Of a stretch of 58,930 bases of DNA, positions 18,131-27,589 are shown in pieces (within the stretch, counting starts at the first letter, position 1; each line of letters opens with the position of its first letter). The notes under the pieces were generated by a model that was not told where the DNA came from, searched no databases, and saw only the letters and a list, made by a program, of their open reading frames with translations. Both the position numbers and the translations under genes were made by a program. This DNA comes from an uncultured Lachnospiraceae bacterium. GTDB lineage: Bacteria; Bacillota; Clostridia; Lachnospirales; Lachnospiraceae. The stretch is from the NCBI GenBank assembly GCA_902777355.1, contig CACYTU010000007.1, forward strand, positions 1 through 58,930. The letters run 5' to 3'.

Positions 18131-18155
18131 TTACCGGTCACGCAGTGACCGGTAA
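18131..18155. repeat. Perfect 11-bp inverted repeat
   Basis: TTACCGGTCAC and GTGACCGGTAA flank GCA, 140 bases upstream of yfhO. It could be an operator for yfhO or part of a compound terminator. Similar ACCGGT fragments also lie upstream of lepA. Confidence 0.5.
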
Positions 18156-18296
18156 ACATGCTTTGGCCGGAGGAAGAGGACAAAAGTTTTCCCTGCCGGA
18201 CATCCGGCAGATGCGGGCTGTGCCTGAACTGCCGCGGGGAGGAACCTGCGGTCTTGTCTGAGTGCGGATCCCGCGGAAAGGCTATTATCGATTTAC

Positions 18297-21215
18297 ATGT
18301 TTCTCTGTAAGTTTTTTGATTCCTTCCCGGAAAACAGCTCCCGGAAAAAGTACTACTTTGTCTACACAGTATCGTTTCTGCTTATATCCTTCTTTGCTTT
18401 TTCCTGGTTCTGGGTCTCGGGGAGATCTTTGATCTGGGAAGTGGATGGATGGCAGCAGCTTCTTCGCGCTCTTGCCTATTACAGAAAATATCTGAGGGGG
18501 ATACTTGGCCGCCTGGTGCGTGATCACAGACTGATCATCCCGGACTGGGATTTTTACATTGGAGAGGGGGCAGATATTCTCGATACTCTCCACTACTATG
18601 CGATTGGAGATCCGCTGAACCTGCTTTCGGTTTTTGTCCCCGGGAACCGGATCCATCTTTTTTATTCTTTTTCCTGTGTGCTGAGGCTGTATCTGTCCGG
18701 TATCGCTTTTTCAGTGATGGCCTTTGGCGTCGGCCAGAAAAACCGCTGCGGGATTCTTGCGGGGGCACTGTCGTATTGTTTCTGCAACTGGGCTCTCATT
18801 GAGGCTGTCACTTATTCGTTTTTTTTAAACCCGCTCATTTATCTTCCCCTGCTGATTCTGGGAATTGAAAAAATCCTCAGGCGGGAACGGCCTTTCCTGT
18901 ATATTTCTGTCCTGGCAGTGGCTGCGGCCAGCAACTTCTACTTTTTTTTCATGATTGCTGTCAGCATCGCGGTCTATTCAATCGTAAGAACCTTTTGCCT
19001 TCATGGAAAAAAAACCGGTGAGGCCATACAGGAGCTGCTGCGTCTTTTCGGGTATTCTGTTTCAGGGATCTGCCTTGCCGGAGTAATACTGGTTCCGGTT
19101 GTTATGGCTATGCTGGGGGATACCCGCATGGGGATCAGGTCAAATTTTCCTCTTGACCTGCTTTATCCCAGGGTTTATTACAGCCAGCTTCCGGCGGCTC
19201 TTTTTTCCGCCCGTTCCCTCTATGAAGTCTATGTGGGGCTCAGCGCTCCCACGCTGCCTGCCTGTATTCTGCTGTTTCGAAAGAAAAAGAGAGATACAGG
19301 TCTGAAGATCCTGCTTGCGGTCTGCTTTCTGATACTGCTGCTGCCTCTCGGGGGCAGGATTATGAACGGAATGTCTTATGCCGCCAACCGCTGGGTCTGG
19401 GCCATGGTCCTTCTGTGCTCTTTTATCCTTACCAGGGAATGGGAAGATCTGTTTAAGCTTTCATGCGGGGAAAAACGGTGTCTTCTGATCGGATGCACAG
19501 TATTGGCTGCCTCCTGTTTTCTTCTGAATTATTCCCGGACACCGGCAGCATTTTCCATGATCATTTTTCTCCTGGCTGCCTGTATTGTGATATTCCGGCA
19601 GGAAGGAAAAGCAAGCACGGTTCAGGGTCAGATCCTGATGTGCCTGCTGATCGCCGCCGGTGCGGTCAATCTGGCTTTCTGGGATTATTCTCCCGAAGGA
19701 GGAGGGATCGCGGAACTGCGGGTGGAAAACAGAAAAATTGAGGAAGAGTTCTTTGACAACGAAACAAAAGCGCTCCTGAAGACGGCAGCAGAAGACTTTG
19801 CGCGTTATACGGGTCGGAATCTCACGGAGAATGCCTCAATTACGACCCGGCTGTCCGGCACTCAGTACTATTGGTCCAACACGAATCCTTATGTGAACCA
19901 ATTCCGCTCCGACCTGGAACTTCTGGAGGGGATGATCCATATCATTTACGGCTATGATGACCGGACTGCTCTGATTACTCTGAGCGGCAGCGGCTATTAC
20001 GTCACGGGCAAGGGAGACGAAGAGGGACTTCCCTATGGCTTTGAGAAGGTAAATGAAGTCAATATTCAGTCGGAAAGAACCCGGAGACGTTTGGAGGAAC
20101 TGAAGGAGGAACTCGGAACAGAGCATCTGACGCAGGAACAGGAAGATAAGATACACAGCGATTCCGATGACATCATCGCTGTTTATAAAAATAAATATGC
20201 GCTCCCTGTCGGATACTGCTATAATAAATATGTTTCCCCGGATCAATGGAATCAGCTCAACGCTGTGGAGAAACAGCAGGTTATTCTCAGGGCTGCCTGT
20301 GTGGAAGAAGCTCCTCCGGGGATGTCCCGATATGATGCGGGCGCGGTGGATTCCTCCAGTACAGAGCTGCCGTTTGAAGTGGAGTGTAAAGGACCTGAGA
20401 TCACTTACCGGGACGGGACTTTTATTACGACCGGAGACAATATGACTGCGGTTCTGACCTTTGAGGGACTTGCGGACTCGGAAACCTACCTGGAGTTCTC
20501 CAATCTGGATTTTAAGGAGACCAGGAAATATGATCTGTATTTCGGAGACGAGTCTGTGGATCCTCTCAACCTCTATACTGAGACCAACTGGAAATACCTG
20601 GACGAAAACAGAAAATCCATAATCCGGAGAAATGCTTTTTTCTGGGATGGAGGCAAAAGGGCAAGCATAGGCATCACCTCTTCTTCCGGCGTTGAAAAAA
20701 CACTGGAGTTACTCACTGAAAAACACAAACTTACGAGTTTCAGACGCGATTATATAGTCAACCTCGGATATCAGAGGAAACCGGATAAGTCAGTCTCGAT
20801 CACTTTTCCGACTCCGGGACGGTATGAGCTGTCTGACCTGAAAATCTACGGGGTGCCTGCCAGGGAATACAGAAGTGCTGTAGCTGAGCGCCAAAAATGC
20901 GTGTTGGAAGATATCACGCCGGGCACGGATTCTCTCCGGGGGAAGATCAGCGTGAAGGAGCCATCACTCCTCTGCCTGGCATTTCCTTATTCCCGGGGAT
21001 GGAAAATCAGGGTGGACGGGGAAGAGCAGAAAGCGTTTCCGGTCAACGGACACTATATAGGGACCTTCCTGACAGAAGGAGAGCATACGGTCGCGATGTC
21101 ATACAGAACTCCCGGCAAATATGCCGGAAGATATCTGACAGCAGGGGGAATAATCCTGCTCCTTCTGCTTATTCTTAAGGAAAATATCCGTCAGCGCCGA
21201 AAGCGTGCGGATTGA
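18297..21215 (+). CDS. YfhO-family membrane protein
   Basis: The 972-residue protein has a hydrophobic N-terminal half (~12 helices to residue ~470) and a large extracytoplasmic C-terminal region, then a final helix (residues ~945-962) and a basic end. This is the YfhO layout; in B. subtilis YfhO takes part in lipoteichoic acid glycosylation as a GT-C-like transferase. The early WQQLLRALAYYRKYLRG and DWDFYIGEGADIL segments fit the family's first loop. The only nearby ribosome site is GGAAAGG 15 nt from the ATG, so the start is moderately sure. The substrate is unknown. Confidence 0.85.
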   Translation: MFLCKFFDSFPENSSRKKYYFVYTVSFLLISFFAFSWFWVSGRSLIWEVDGWQQLLRALAYYRKYLRGILGRLVRDHRLIIPDWDFYIGEGADILDTLHYYAIGDPLNLLSVFVPGNRIHLFYSFSCVLRLYLSGIAFSVMAFGVGQKNRCGILAGALSYCFCNWALIEAVTYSFFLNPLIYLPLLILGIEKILRRERPFLYISVLAVAAASNFYFFFMIAVSIAVYSIVRTFCLHGKKTGEAIQELLRLFGYSVSGICLAGVILVPVVMAMLGDTRMGIRSNFPLDLLYPRVYYSQLPAALFSARSLYEVYVGLSAPTLPACILLFRKKKRDTGLKILLAVCFLILLLPLGGRIMNGMSYAANRWVWAMVLLCSFILTREWEDLFKLSCGEKRCLLIGCTVLAASCFLLNYSRTPAAFSMIIFLLAACIVIFRQEGKASTVQGQILMCLLIAAGAVNLAFWDYSPEGGGIAELRVENRKIEEEFFDNETKALLKTAAEDFARYTGRNLTENASITTRLSGTQYYWSNTNPYVNQFRSDLELLEGMIHIIYGYDDRTALITLSGSGYYVTGKGDEEGLPYGFEKVNEVNIQSERTRRRLEELKEELGTEHLTQEQEDKIHSDSDDIIAVYKNKYALPVGYCYNKYVSPDQWNQLNAVEKQQVILRAACVEEAPPGMSRYDAGAVDSSSTELPFEVECKGPEITYRDGTFITTGDNMTAVLTFEGLADSETYLEFSNLDFKETRKYDLYFGDESVDPLNLYTETNWKYLDENRKSIIRRNAFFWDGGKRASIGITSSSGVEKTLELLTEKHKLTSFRRDYIVNLGYQRKPDKSVSITFPTPGRYELSDLKIYGVPAREYRSAVAERQKCVLEDITPGTDSLRGKISVKEPSLLCLAFPYSRGWKIRVDGEEQKAFPVNGHYIGTFLTEGEHTVAMSYRTPGKYAGRYLTAGGIILLLLLILKENIRQRRKRAD

Positions 21216-21234
21216 CCGCAGGTCTTTTTCCTGC
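21214..21234 (+). terminator. Short hairpin after yfhO
   Basis: CCGCAGG/CCTGCGG with a T-rich loop right after the stop codon, without a trailing T-run. pgsA starts 33 nt later, so read-through is likely. Confidence 0.3.
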
Positions 21235-21266
21235 GGCTGTATCAATTTATGAAAGGGGATATAGTT

Positions 21267-21809
21267 ATGAATCTGCCAAATAAACTGACTGTTCTTCGAG
21301 TTGTTCTTGTTCCGTTTTTTGTCGCGGCTCTGCTGATCTCGAAAACCACCGAGTCGATGAAATGGGCCGCCCTGGTCCTGTTTATCGTCGCCTCCCTCAC
21401 AGACCTTCTGGACGGCAAGATCGCGAGAAAATATAATCTTGTCACTACATTCGGAAAGTTTATGGATCCTCTGGCCGATAAGGTGCTTACGATTTCGGGC
21501 ATGATCTGCCTCATTGAACTGGGCAGGATTCCGTCCTGGATCGTCGTGATCATAGTTGCAAGAGAGTTTATCATCAGCGGCTTCCGCCTCATCGCGACCG
21601 AACACGGAATTGTCATCGCAGCCAACTACTGGGGCAAGTGGAAAACAACTTTCCAGATGATCATGATCATTCTGATGATCATGAATATTCCCAGACTTGG
21701 TCTGGTGACAGATATTGTCATGTGGATCGCACTGCTCCTGACTATCATTTCCCTGGCAACTTATATCATGCAGAACATGGAAGTGGTCAGGACTATGGAA
21801 CTCAAATAA
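21267..21809 (+). CDS. pgsA: CDP-diacylglycerol-glycerol-3-phosphate phosphatidyltransferase
   Basis: PgsA makes phosphatidylglycerol phosphate, the first committed step to phosphatidylglycerol. The CDP-alcohol phosphatidyltransferase motif is complete: D46-x2-D49-G50-x2-A53-R54-x8-G63-x3-D67-x3-D71. About five to six membrane helices; 180 residues. The start at 21267 is chosen over the in-frame ATG at 21249 because AAAGGGG lies 7 nt before it. Confidence 0.95.
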   Translation: MNLPNKLTVLRVVLVPFFVAALLISKTTESMKWAALVLFIVASLTDLLDGKIARKYNLVTTFGKFMDPLADKVLTISGMICLIELGRIPSWIVVIIVAREFIISGFRLIATEHGIVIAANYWGKWKTTFQMIMIILMIMNIPRLGLVTDIVMWIALLLTIISLATYIMQNMEVVRTMELK

Positions 21810-21837
21810 TTCCCGTCAGTCCGTCCTTTTGCGCGGA

Positions 21838-21935
21838 GACGCTGAGCGAAACAAGCGCAGGGAAACGTGTGAAACAAGTGCGGGAAAACGCTCGAAACGC
21901 GAGCAGGAAAACGCTTGAACTAAGCGCAGGACAAG
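21838..21935 (+). repeat. Imperfect tandem repeats before thiN
   Basis: Five or so units of ~17-20 bp based on GAAACAAGCGCAGGGAAAACGC fill much of the 285-bp gap between pgsA and thiN. No gene is seen there. Confidence 0.6.
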
Positions 21936-22094
21936 CGGAAAACGAGCCTGAAGAGGGGGTTCCCGCCCGGCGGGGACTCCCGCGGATTTTCCCGCGGTCT
22001 GTGACTGCACGGGCGGGCGACGGGACAGTTCTTTAAGAAATCCCGGCTGAATACCCTGCTTGAGGGAAAAACTCTTCAGCCGACAGGTGGAATC

Positions 22095-22847
22095 ATGATG
22101 GGAAACAGAGACGGAAAAGGACGCGCTATTCTCATGTGCGCAGGTGAATATGAACCCATGGAGATCCTCCGCGGAGCGGAGGATTTTGTCGTTGCGGTGG
22201 ACGGCGGCCTTGCCAGACTTCTGGAAGCCGGGATCGAGCCGGATCTGGTCCTCGGGGATTTCGACTCCCTTGAGGAAAAATACCTCCCCTGGCTTGACTG
22301 CCTGAAAAATACCCGGCCGGAAAGACTGAGCCAGCTTCCCTGCGAAAAGGATGATACAGATACCCTTCACGCAGTCCGCGTCTGCCTGGAAAGAGGGTAT
22401 AAGAGGATCGATCTCTACGGTGCCCTGGGCGGCAGGCTCGACCACACGATCGCCAATATACAGACTCTGTCCTGGATCCGCAGGCAGGGCGGATGCGGTT
22501 ATCTGCTCGGGAAAAACACTCTGGCGACTGTCCTCTGCGGTGAAATGATCCTGCTGCCGGACACCTTCGAAGGGACTTTTTCCATTTTCGCGCTGGACGG
22601 GAGAGTGACAGGCGTGACTCTTGAGGGCATGAAATATCCGCTCTTTGAGTGGGAACTGACCAATACTTTTCCTCTGGGAGTGAGCAATGAAGTGAGCAAT
22701 AAAGTGAGTAATGAAGTGAGCAATGAGGCCGGGGCTGAAAAGAGAGCTTCCGCATCCGTGCGGGAAGGACTGGCACTGATGATCCTGAACCGGAGAGAAG
22801 GATCGAAAGGAATCGATCCCGGAGAACTGGAGAGAAGGAAATTCTGA
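22095..22847 (+). CDS. thiN: Thiamine pyrophosphokinase
   Basis: The enzyme converts thiamine to thiamine pyrophosphate. Family motifs are DGGLARLLEAGI and PDLVLGDFDS (residues ~36-62), KDDTDTLHA (~88) and GALGGRLDHTIANI (~113). In the C-terminal domain residues ~194-210 are four copies of VSN(E/K), encoded by a 12-bp tandem repeat (GTGAGCAATGAA) and absent from typical homologues. AGGTGG precedes two adjacent ATG codons (22095, 22098). In many Firmicutes this gene sits near rsgA and rpe; neither is here. Confidence 0.93.
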   Translation: MMGNRDGKGRAILMCAGEYEPMEILRGAEDFVVAVDGGLARLLEAGIEPDLVLGDFDSLEEKYLPWLDCLKNTRPERLSQLPCEKDDTDTLHAVRVCLERGYKRIDLYGALGGRLDHTIANIQTLSWIRRQGGCGYLLGKNTLATVLCGEMILLPDTFEGTFSIFALDGRVTGVTLEGMKYPLFEWELTNTFPLGVSNEVSNKVSNEVSNEAGAEKRASASVREGLALMILNRREGSKGIDPGELERRKF

Positions 22848-22857
22848 TAAACGCAAT

Positions 22858-22907
22858 AAAGGGGATGCTTCTGACATTGAATCAATGGCAGGGCATCCCC
22901 TTTCTTA
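22858..22907. terminator. Bidirectional terminator between thiN and glnN
   Basis: An 11-bp stem AAAGGGGATGC/GCATCCCCTTT, A-rich on one side and T-rich on the other, lies between the convergent genes. Confidence 0.75.
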
Positions 22908-22909
22908 TG

Positions 22910-23095
22910 AAAATTATTTCTGAAAATTATTTCTGAAAATTATTTCTCTTTGTTCAGTGCTTTGTTCAGTGTTTTGTTCAGTGCATAGTTCAGTGACATT
23001 TGTGTCTCGCTGAACGGAGTCCTTTATTCCTCACTGAACAGCCAGACATCTGTCGTATGGCTCAACGGTTCAGTGACATTTATGTCTCGCTGAAC
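22910..23095. repeat. Tandem repeats and duplicated glnN 3' end
   Basis: GAAAATTATTTCT is repeated three times (22909-22942), then TTTGTTCAGTG three to four times. CAGTGACATTTGTGTCTCGCTGAAC (22992-23016) duplicates the last bases of glnN (23071-23095) with one difference. GTTCAG and CTGAAC also form a small hairpin. Confidence 0.75.
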
Positions 23096-25173
23096 AGCAG
23101 GTCGGAATAGACAGGTATGGGCCATGCGTCCTTGGATGTGATGGTTTCCAGCTCGTCGGCATAGCTGCGGCACTCGTTCATGTCGGGAATGATGACGTTG
23201 CGGCAGTATTTCATGGCATCTACAGGGTCGGCAGGCACCTGCCGGAGATCTTTTTCAAGCTTCCCGCACGCATCACTCAGGCAGTCTGTGAGCATGGCGT
23301 TGTTCCTTGCGTTGTTTTCCTCATATTTGCAGGGAAGTCCCAGCTCCTTGCGCTTTTTGAGTCCGTCGCAGAGGCGGCTGCCGTAGCGGGAAACAGCGGG
23401 CAGGATCTCTTTGCGCAGCATATCGATCAGAGTCCTTGCCTCGATCTCAATCGTGGCGGAGTAATTCTGCACGTGGATGTTGTAGCGGGCGAATACTTCG
23501 TCGCGGGTATAGATCGAGTGAGAAGTGAACAGCTGGATATTCTTCTCTGAAATATAAGAGGGAAGTGCGTCCACGGTGGAGACGTTGTTGGAGAGACCGC
23601 GGCGCTTTGCTTCTTCGATCCAGGACTCGTCATAGCCGTTTCCGTCAAAAATGATTCTCTTGTGGGCTGTCAGCTCACGTTTTACCAGGGCGTTGAGATC
23701 TTCGTGGAAATGATTGGATTTTTCCAGTTCGTCCGCAAACCTGCCCAGGGTGTCCGCCATCATGGTGTTGAGGACGATGTTGGGCCCGGAAATGGAGAGA
23801 GAGGACCCCACCATACGGAATTCAAATTTGTTGCCCGTGAAAGCCATGGGAGATGTGCGGTTGCGGTCCGTGTTGTCCATGGGAATGGGGGGCATTGTGT
23901 CGACGCCGATGGAGAGGGTCCGCTTGCCGGCATTTGTGTAGTCCTCGTCGTTGACGATGGAATTGACTACGCCGCTGAGTTCTTCTCCCAGGAAGATGGA
24001 GACGACTGCGGGAGGCGCTTCCTGGGCACCCAGACGGTGGTCGTTCCCGGGAGTTGCCACAGTCACGCGGAGCATGTCCTGATATTCGTCGACACCCTTG
24101 ATAAAGGCTGTCAGGAAAAGGAGAAACTGCGCATTTTCACGGGGGGTCGAGCCCGGCTTAAACAGATTTTCACCCCTGTCTGTGCTCAGGGACCAGTTGT
24201 CGTGTTTGCCTGAGCCGTTGACGCCCGCAAAAGGTTTCTCGTGAAGCAGGCAGACCATATCGTGGCGGCCTGCCACTTTTTTCATGATCTCCATGGTGAT
24301 CTGGTTCTGGTCACAGGCCATGTTGGCATCGGTGTAGACCGGAGCCATTTCGTGCTGGGCGGGAGCCACCTCGTTGTGTTTGGTCTTGGAAAGTACGCCC
24401 AGTTTCCAGAGTTCATTGTCCAGATCCTGCATATATGCCTGCACGCGGGGGCGGATGGCGCCGTAGTAGTGGTCGGCCAGTTCCTGACCTCTGGGAGGCT
24501 TGGCCCCGATCAGGGTGCGCCCGGTCATGATCAGATCCTCGCGCTGCTTATAAAGGGATTTATCCACGAGGAAATACTCCTGTTCGGCGCCTACCTGGGC
24601 GATGACCCGGCGGGTTTCGGTGTCGCCGAAAAGGCGGAGGATTCTGACGGCGGCTTTGCTTACAGCCTCCATGGATCGCAGCAGCGGCATTTTTTTATCT
24701 AGAGCATGTCCCGAGTAAGAGCAGAAGATAGTGGGAATGCAGAGGGTCTTTTCCTTAATAAAAGCAAAGGAAGTGGGATCCCAGGCGGTATAGCCGCGCG
24801 CCTCAAAGGTTGCCCGCAGACCTCCGGAGGGGAAGGAGGAGGCGTCCGATTCTCCGCGCACCAGTTCCTTGCCCGAAAATTCCATCACGACCTTGCCGCC
24901 GTCTGTAGGCTGGATGAAGGAGTCGTGTTTTTCGGCCGTGTATCCCGTCATGGGCTGGAACCAGTGTGTGTAATGGGTCGCTCCTTTTTCCACTGCCCAC
25001 TGCTTCATTGCCTCCGCGATTTCATTCGCGGTGGAGATGTCAAGAGGAGTACCGTCGGAGACGGACTTTTTCCACGCTTTATAGCAGGCGGGGGACAGCC
25101 GGTCTTTCATGGTATCTTCGTTGAAAACCTCACTTCCGAACAGTTCCGGAAGACGCTTGTTTGTCTTGCTCAT
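23080..25173 (-). CDS. glnN: Glutamine synthetase type III
   Basis: This large form of glutamine synthetase joins ammonia and glutamate using ATP. The 697-residue length fits GSIII (about 700-730), not GSI (about 450). Family segments are ELFGSEVFNEDTM at the N-terminus, THWFQPMTG and SFPSGGLR, the GAEQEYFLVD metal-binding stretch and AGVNGSGKHDNWSL. GAGGAGG precedes the ATG. It converges on thiN and diverges from gpmI. No regulator or type I enzyme is nearby, and no glutamine riboswitch was recognised upstream. Confidence 0.97.
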   Translation of the reverse strand: MSKTNKRLPELFGSEVFNEDTMKDRLSPACYKAWKKSVSDGTPLDISTANEIAEAMKQWAVEKGATHYTHWFQPMTGYTAEKHDSFIQPTDGGKVVMEFSGKELVRGESDASSFPSGGLRATFEARGYTAWDPTSFAFIKEKTLCIPTIFCSYSGHALDKKMPLLRSMEAVSKAAVRILRLFGDTETRRVIAQVGAEQEYFLVDKSLYKQREDLIMTGRTLIGAKPPRGQELADHYYGAIRPRVQAYMQDLDNELWKLGVLSKTKHNEVAPAQHEMAPVYTDANMACDQNQITMEIMKKVAGRHDMVCLLHEKPFAGVNGSGKHDNWSLSTDRGENLFKPGSTPRENAQFLLFLTAFIKGVDEYQDMLRVTVATPGNDHRLGAQEAPPAVVSIFLGEELSGVVNSIVNDEDYTNAGKRTLSIGVDTMPPIPMDNTDRNRTSPMAFTGNKFEFRMVGSSLSISGPNIVLNTMMADTLGRFADELEKSNHFHEDLNALVKRELTAHKRIIFDGNGYDESWIEEAKRRGLSNNVSTVDALPSYISEKNIQLFTSHSIYTRDEVFARYNIHVQNYSATIEIEARTLIDMLRKEILPAVSRYGSRLCDGLKKRKELGLPCKYEENNARNNAMLTDCLSDACGKLEKDLRQVPADPVDAMKYCRNVIIPDMNECRSYADELETITSKDAWPIPVYSDLLFSET

Positions 25174-25305
25174 TATTGCCTCCTCTTGAAAACCGTATGA
25201 TCAAGCGGCGCGGGAGCGCCTGACGCGCAGATCAGCGCACTGCTTTAATCATATGAGTCTGCTGGCTATGCGCGCAGCCACAAGTACATGGTCATGCATA
25301 ATACA

Positions 25306-25383
25306 ATGATGTCGGGGTCAAAAGGTGTTTGTGCATATTGACGAGACTCAGAGCCTTTTCCTGGCTTTTGACCTTTACATCAT
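25306..25383. mobile_element. MITE-like element, copy 2 (short form)
   Basis: A 78-bp element bounded by imperfect terminal inverted repeats (ATGATGTCGGGGTCAAAAG and CTTTTGACCTTTACATCAT; 16 of 19 match). If the ends are counted from TGATGT, the flanks carry TACAA on both sides, a likely 5-bp target duplication. Inside, GTGTTTGTGCATATTGACGAG is the inverted form of a segment in copy 3. No coding capacity. Confidence 0.75.
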
Positions 25384-25623
25384 ACAATGCAGTCTTTAAC
25401 AGACGTATTATACAGAAAAAGAATTAGGAATAGAAGAGTTATTTTTCAAAAACATACCGGGCTGCTTTTTTCGTTGACATTAAGTTGCTTTTTAAAACAT
25501 ACCGGTGGATTTTTGTGGGAACGCTGTGCAGGCAATGATGGCGGCGTGCAGGGACTGACCGTGTCATCCTGTCAGCAGCCTGTAACTGCGGACTATAACA
25601 TTGCCGCAAGGCGCTGTTTTAAG

Positions 25624-25652
25624 TTGAACTGTGCGGGGATTCGTAGTACAAT
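25624..25652 (+). promoter_or_regulatory. gpmI promoter
   Basis: TTGAAC (25624-25629), 17 nt, TACAAT (25647-25652). Leader about 147 nt. An additional TTGACA lies at 25475 without a good -10. The gap 25174-25623 otherwise holds only the MITE-like copy. Confidence 0.65.
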
Positions 25653-25805
25653 AATCGATTAGAAAAGGGTGTTTTCTGATCTTCAGTATCGCGGAAGATG
25701 CCGGGGGCAGTAGACGACGGCACAGATGTCCTGAACTTAGTATTCGGGATATTGCTTATGCAGATCTGCATGAGTGAAGCGCCACATAGAAAAGGAGAGA
25801 AGTGT

Positions 25806-27350
25806 ATGAGTCACAGACCTGTAGTTTTAATGATCCTGGACGGATACGGCCTGAATGAGAATCCTGAGGCTAATGCTGTTGCTATGGCAAAAACGCCTGT
25901 TATGGACAGGCTGATGTCCGAATATCCTTTTAAAAAGGGATATGCCAGCGGCATGTCGGTAGGACTCCCGGACGGTCAGATGGGCAACTCCGAAGTCGGC
26001 CATATGAATATGGGCGCAGGGCGGATTGTCTATCAGGAACTGACCAGAATTACAAAGGAAATTCAGGACGGCGAATTCTTTGAGAATCCCGAACTGCTGG
26101 CCGCAATCAACAATTGCAAAGTGAGGGGTTCCGACCTTCATTGTTTCGGTCTTCTGTCGGACGGCGGTGTACACAGCCACAATACGCATCTTTATGCTCT
26201 CCTTGAAATGGCCAAGAGAAACGGCCTCGACCGCGTATATGTGGACTGCTTCCTCGACGGGCGCGACACACCCCCCAGAAGCGGCATCGACTTCCTGGCT
26301 CAGCTGGAAGACAAGATGAAAGAGATCGGAGTGGGCAAGATCGCTATGATCAGCGGCCGTTACTACGCCATGGACAGGGACAACAACTATGACCGTGTGC
26401 AGCTGGCTTACGATGCGCTCACAAAGGGCGAGGGTGTCATGGCGGCAAGTTCCGCCGAGGCGATCCAGGCTTCCTATGACAGAGACGAGTCCGATGAATT
26501 CGTGAAGCCCACAGTCATCATGGACGGAGACAAGCCCGTTTCCCTGATCAAGGATAACGATTCCGTGGTCTTCTTCAACTTCCGGCCCGACCGCGCGCGT
26601 GAGATCACCCACTGCTTCTGCGACAACGATTTCACTTTCTTTGACAGAGGCCCCAGGAAGAAAGTTTTCTTCGTCTGCTTTAAGGATTATGATCCCGAGA
26701 TCCCCAATAAGGAAATCGCTTTCAAGAAGGTCGATGTCACCAATACATTCGGTGAGTGGCTTGCCGCTCAGGGCATGAAACAGGCCCGTATCGCCGAGAC
26801 AGAAAAGTACGCCCATGTCACTTTCTTCTTCAACGGCGGCGTTGAGGAGCCCAACGAGGGTGAGGACAGGATCCTGGTCCGTTCCCCCAAGGATGTCCCC
26901 ACTTACGATCTCAAGCCTGAGATGAGTGCCTACGGTGTTCTCGACAAACTTCTCGCAGCCATCGAGTCCGACCAGTACGATGTGATCGTCATCAATTTCG
27001 CCAACCCCGACATGGTCGGCCACACAGGTGTCCTTCCGGCTGCGGTCAAGGCAGTCGAAGTCGTCGACGACTGCGTGGGCAAGGCTGTTGACGCGATCGT
27101 CAAGAAGGACGGCGTCCTCTTTATCTGCGCTGACCACGGCAACTGCGAGCAGATGATCAACTACGAGACCGGCGCTCCTCACACTGCCCATACGACCAAC
27201 CCGGTTCCTTTCATTCTTGTCAACTACGACAAGGATTACACCCTGGCTGAGGGCGGCGTCCTGGCCGATATCGTTCCTACCCTGATCCAGGTCATGGGCA
27301 AAGAGCAGCCCAAGGAGATGACCGGGAAGTCCCTGCTGATCAAGAAATAA
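25806..27350 (+). CDS. gpmI: 2,3-bisphosphoglycerate-independent phosphoglycerate mutase
   Basis: This Mn-dependent enzyme interconverts 3- and 2-phosphoglycerate in glycolysis. The protein is 514 residues from the chosen ATG, which has AAAGGAGAG upstream; the frame is open for 36 more codons without a good site. D12 in LDGYG and the catalytic S62 in MGNSEVGH match the alkaline-phosphatase-fold active site. DCFLDGRDTPP, ADHGNCEQM and HTAHTTNPVP are also intact. Strongly C-ending codons suggest high expression. It is a single-gene unit here, away from gap-pgk-tpi. Confidence 0.97.
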   Translation: MSHRPVVLMILDGYGLNENPEANAVAMAKTPVMDRLMSEYPFKKGYASGMSVGLPDGQMGNSEVGHMNMGAGRIVYQELTRITKEIQDGEFFENPELLAAINNCKVRGSDLHCFGLLSDGGVHSHNTHLYALLEMAKRNGLDRVYVDCFLDGRDTPPRSGIDFLAQLEDKMKEIGVGKIAMISGRYYAMDRDNNYDRVQLAYDALTKGEGVMAASSAEAIQASYDRDESDEFVKPTVIMDGDKPVSLIKDNDSVVFFNFRPDRAREITHCFCDNDFTFFDRGPRKKVFFVCFKDYDPEIPNKEIAFKKVDVTNTFGEWLAAQGMKQARIAETEKYAHVTFFFNGGVEEPNEGEDRILVRSPKDVPTYDLKPEMSAYGVLDKLLAAIESDQYDVIVINFANPDMVGHTGVLPAAVKAVEVVDDCVGKAVDAIVKKDGVLFICADHGNCEQMINYETGAPHTAHTTNPVPFILVNYDKDYTLAEGGVLADIVPTLIQVMGKEQPKEMTGKSLLIKK

Positions 27351-27412
27351 GCAGATGACCGGATAGTTCCTGCTGGTCAAGAAATAAGCAGATGACCGGG
27401 AAGTCCCTGCCT
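27315..27412 (+). repeat. Triplicated gpmI 3' end
   Basis: The last ~40 bases of gpmI (GATGACCGGGAAGTCCCTGC...AAGAAATAAGCA) occur three times in tandem: in the gene, then once with small changes, then partially. Confidence 0.8.
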
Positions 27413-27552
27413 GTAAAGACTTGAGGCTGCAATCTCCGGCGCTGCAAGTACATCTCCTTCGGGATGGCGTGTTCTGTAATGACCCGGACAGCCTCTGTGA
27501 GGATAGACGGCAGGCAGTTAAAAAAAGATCATTTTTTCATCAAGATAATGGA

Positions 27553-27589
27553 AGCCCCGACCGCATTTGATTGCGGACGGGGCTTTTTG
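27553..27589 (+). terminator. gpmI terminator
   Basis: A 13-bp stem AGCCCCGACCGCA/TGCGGACGGGGCT (one mismatch) followed by five T residues. The 300 bases after it are AT-rich with TTAAAAT near 27735 but no convincing -35 box. Confidence 0.9.

Noticed and set aside
25174-25305. Glutamine riboswitch or other leader RNA upstream of glnN
   Set aside because: No consensus segments of a known class could be recognised in this short interval.
25387-25662. A 91-codon plus-strand frame before gpmI
   Set aside because: No ribosome site; lies across the gpmI promoter.
25827-27380. A 517-codon minus-strand frame over gpmI
   Set aside because: It mirrors a highly expressed, strongly codon-biased gene; long antisense frames are expected there.
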